Shown in pieces: positions 5,271 through 6,436 of a DNA stretch of 6,436 bases; positions within the stretch are counted from its first letter, which is position 1, and each line of letters starts with the position of its first letter. The stretch covers positions 1 through 6,436 of the forward strand of contig CAITZN010000207.1 of NCBI GenBank assembly GCA_903896915.1. The letters run 5' to 3'. This DNA is from an uncultured bacterium (lineage in GTDB: Bacteria; Desulfobacterota; Desulfobulbia; Desulfobulbales; Desulfobulbaceae). Both the position numbers and the translations under genes were made by a program. The notes below the pieces were generated by a model. The model ran no database searches and was not told where the DNA came from. It saw only the letters and a list, made by a program, of their open reading frames with translations.

Positions 5271-5342
5271 AATACGAACTCAACTTACGTTAATCGCCAC
5301 CAGAAAAATCAGCAAAAATGCATAATCACTCGACAGGAGAAG

Positions 5343-5981
5343 ATGACCTTGAAAACTGAGAAACGGGACTTCGACAAGGCGGCTGGATCCTGGGATGAGA
5401 TGCCGTTACGGGTCAAACTGGCTGAGGATGTGGCAAATACCATAGTAAGCAAGGTTGCAATCTCCCAGGATATGACAGCCTTGGACTTCGGCTGTGGCAC
5501 CGGGTTACTGACCCTGCAATTGCAACCGCTTGTCAAGTCCATTACCGGCGTGGACAGTTCCCAGGGAATGCTCGATATCTTCAATGCCAAGATAGCAACT
5601 GCGAATATCAACAATGCTGACACACTATTTTTAGATATAGACAAAGGGGGCATATTGACGGGCCAATACAACCTTATTGTCAGTGGCATGACATTGCATC
5701 ATATCAAGGAAATAGCGCCCCTCCTCGCACAATTCTACACGGTCTTGGCACCAGGCGGGACCTTATGTCTGGCCGATCTCGACCTAGATGACGGACAGTT
5801 TCATGACGACAGCACCGGTGTCTTCCACAACGGATTTGATCGGGCGTCGCTACACAGATCTTTCACTGATGCAGGATTTGTGGGTGTTCAGGATGTGACT
5901 GCCGCAAAAATAGAGAAACAGGGCAGTGACGGTCAAACAAGAAAATTTTCCGTTTTTCTCATAACCGGTCGAAAGGAATAA
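5343..5981 (+). CDS. Class I SAM-dependent methyltransferase
   Basis: This 212-aa protein is called from the ATG at 5343, where AGGAG (5335-5339) is present, though only three bases away. The family's N-terminal pattern FDKAAGSWDE begins at residue 10. Motif I is LDFGCGTG (47-54), which binds the SAM methionine and adenosine. D71 in GVDSSQGML is the acidic residue expected to hold the ribose hydroxyls. YNLIVSGMTLHHI (109-121) is motif IV with its post-motif, and LAPGGTLCLADLD (135-147) is the next core strand. The C-terminal part (FHNGFDRASLHRSFTDAGF) is a typical Methyltransf_11/25-like lid and final helix. The protein is cytoplasmic and most like the UbiE-related small-molecule methyltransferases. 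The acceptor (small molecule, metal or other) cannot be told. It stands alone, with divergent genes upstream. Confidence 0.92.
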   Translation: MTLKTEKRDFDKAAGSWDEMPLRVKLAEDVANTIVSKVAISQDMTALDFGCGTGLLTLQLQPLVKSITGVDSSQGMLDIFNAKIATANINNADTLFLDIDKGGILTGQYNLIVSGMTLHHIKEIAPLLAQFYTVLAPGGTLCLADLDLDDGQFHDDSTGVFHNGFDRASLHRSFTDAGFVGVQDVTAAKIEKQGSDGQTRKFSVFLITGRKE

Positions 5982-6045
5982 ACTAAACAACCCTCTCCAT
6001 ACCCATCGTGAAATCAAGCTGGTTACTAATCGGGAGAAAGTCTTC

Positions 6046-6072
6046 ATCGGTAATCCACCGGAAACCGATTTT
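6046..6072 (+). terminator. Weak hairpin after the methyltransferase gene
   Basis: ATCGGT (6046-6051) and ACCGAT (6064-6069) can form a 6-bp stem with a 12-base loop, followed by a short T stretch. It lies 65 bp after the methyltransferase stop codon. The T-run is short and the loop long, so it is only a possible terminator or processing site. Confidence 0.25.
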
Positions 6073-6113
6073 CTTCAAGACATAAACCGAAAGAACCTAA
6101 CGGGACAAATCAA

Positions 6114-6365
6114 ATGGCATATTGTATCTATTACCAAGTTGAGCAACTCCATCGGCCTCAAGCAAGGGAAGTGACATCAACTTGGCGGCAAACAAAAAGC
6201 GGTTTTGTTTATATTCCTTATTGCACTCACCCTTCAGGCGAACTTAGCTTGAGCAATATAATATTCTGTGCAGATGCTGTTGATAAGTTGAAGTGCCAGG
6301 GCAACGTATCAAAATGCCAGTTGGAAAACGGCCTGGAAGGATCGACTAGCCCCACCAACCGTTGA
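6114..6365 (+). CDS. Small cysteine-containing hypothetical protein
   Basis: This 83-aa reading frame starts at the ATG at 6114, the only usable start after an in-frame TAA at 6051. The ribosome binding site is poor: a GGGA eight bases upstream is all that is visible. The product has five cysteines (4, 37, 52, 61, 68), a PYCTHP motif (35-40) and a KLKCQGNVSKCQL segment (58-70). A His/Cys-Thr-His motif followed by a Lys-Cys...Lys-Cys-Gln tail looks like small proteobacterial proteins I have seen but cannot name, and could bind a metal. It is not secreted by any visible signal. The last 13 residues look unstructured. It lies 132 bp after the methyltransferase on the same strand. Regular amino-acid composition favours a real gene; the weak start site argues for caution. 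Confidence 0.5.
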   Translation: MAYCIYYQVEQLHRPQAREVTSTWRQTKSGFVYIPYCTHPSGELSLSNIIFCADAVDKLKCQGNVSKCQLENGLEGSTSPTNR

Positions 6366-6392
6366 GCCCCCCCTTCCATTGTGTCCCACAAT

Positions 6393-6415
6393 AAAAAAAA
6401 CCTGCAAGGGGCAGG
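6393..6415 (-). terminator. Intrinsic terminator pointing leftward
   Basis: On the minus strand a stem of CCTGC and GCAGG around a 5-base loop is followed at once by eight T residues (the A-run at 6393-6400). This is a standard Rho-independent terminator for a leftward gene whose end must lie at or beyond the right edge. A competing stem, GGGCAG (6409-6414) with CTGCCC (6426-6431), shares bases with it. Past the T-run lies another hairpin (ATTGTG 6378-6383, CACAAT 6387-6392). Confidence 0.7.
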
Positions 6416-6436
6416 ACTGTCCTAGCTGCCCGACAA

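Larger units (their letters stand above)
5043..5342. other. Non-coding gap between divergent nitroreductase and methyltransferase genes
   Basis: About 310 bp without a supported gene. It holds the sigma-54-like site and palindrome near 5083-5100, a small hairpin (AAGGT 5208-5212 with ACCTT 5216-5220), a repeated CTGCGG (5155-5160 and 5166-5171), and paired GGTAAAC repeats near 5252-5270. The stretch GGGTCATTTTCAACTG (5142-5157) shares the ten bases ATTTTCAACT with the repeat block at 3355-3364. The methyltransferase frame is open back to 5187, but that extension has no ribosome binding site and no resemblance to the domain. Confidence 0.5.

Noticed and set aside
5187..5342. N-terminal extension of the methyltransferase to an ATG at 5187
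   Set aside because: The extra 52 residues do not resemble the family, there is no ribosome binding site at 5187, and one exists just before 5343.
5309..6047. Leftward frames across the methyltransferase gene
   Set aside because: They are antisense to a gene with clear SAM-binding motifs and have no start signals or family pattern.

Overview
The window looks like part of a Gram-negative, probably anaerobic, deltaproteobacterial (Desulfobacterota-type) chromosome. The clues are two lipoprotein signal peptides, an OmpA-type peptidoglycan-binding protein of the kind with a DUF4892-like middle region, one strong sigma-54 promoter, and a cluster of small redox and methyltransferase genes. This placement is an inference from protein style, not from a marker gene. 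I see no rRNA, tRNA, CRISPR array, or complete insertion sequence.

Layout. Positions 1-1655 hold a leftward pair: a 173-aa lipoprotein of unknown function followed by an OmpA/DUF4892-type envelope protein that runs off the left edge. The last 54 codons of that second gene are not OmpA. After residue 312 the frame switches, without a stop, into the interior of a BMP/PnrA-type ABC-transporter substrate-binding protein, and third-position GC jumps at the same place. This is either a genuine recombinant gene or a chimeric assembly near a contig end, and it is the oddest thing in the window. Positions 1667-2091 are a divergent regulatory region with a near-consensus sigma-54 promoter, an exact IHF-consensus match upstream of it and a 12-bp inverted repeat further up. 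It drives a 51-aa lipoprotein whose tail consists only of W, P, G, Y, H, D, R, Q and E. A 68-aa small protein follows, preceded by an 8-bp perfect hairpin, and then a nitroreductase (2757-3302).

Positions 3303-3443 are a convergent gap containing a compound repeat that may be the relic of a transposon end. Leftward genes fill 3444-5029: a nitroreductase of a second type (possibly with its own sigma-54-like promoter), an SGNH hydrolase closely resembling the M. smegmatis arylesterase/acyltransferase (MsAcT) type, and a 59-aa protein of unknown function. After a 310-bp non-coding gap, a class I SAM-dependent methyltransferase runs rightward (5343-5981), followed by a cysteine-containing 83-aa ORF. 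An intrinsic terminator at the right edge points leftward, so another leftward gene probably ends just outside the window.

No obvious multi-gene pathway ties the region together. It reads as a run of short, mostly independently controlled transcription units: two envelope units around a sigma-54/IHF control region, two flavin-dependent reductases, an esterase and a methyltransferase. All calls are from reading the sequence by eye; no database search was possible.
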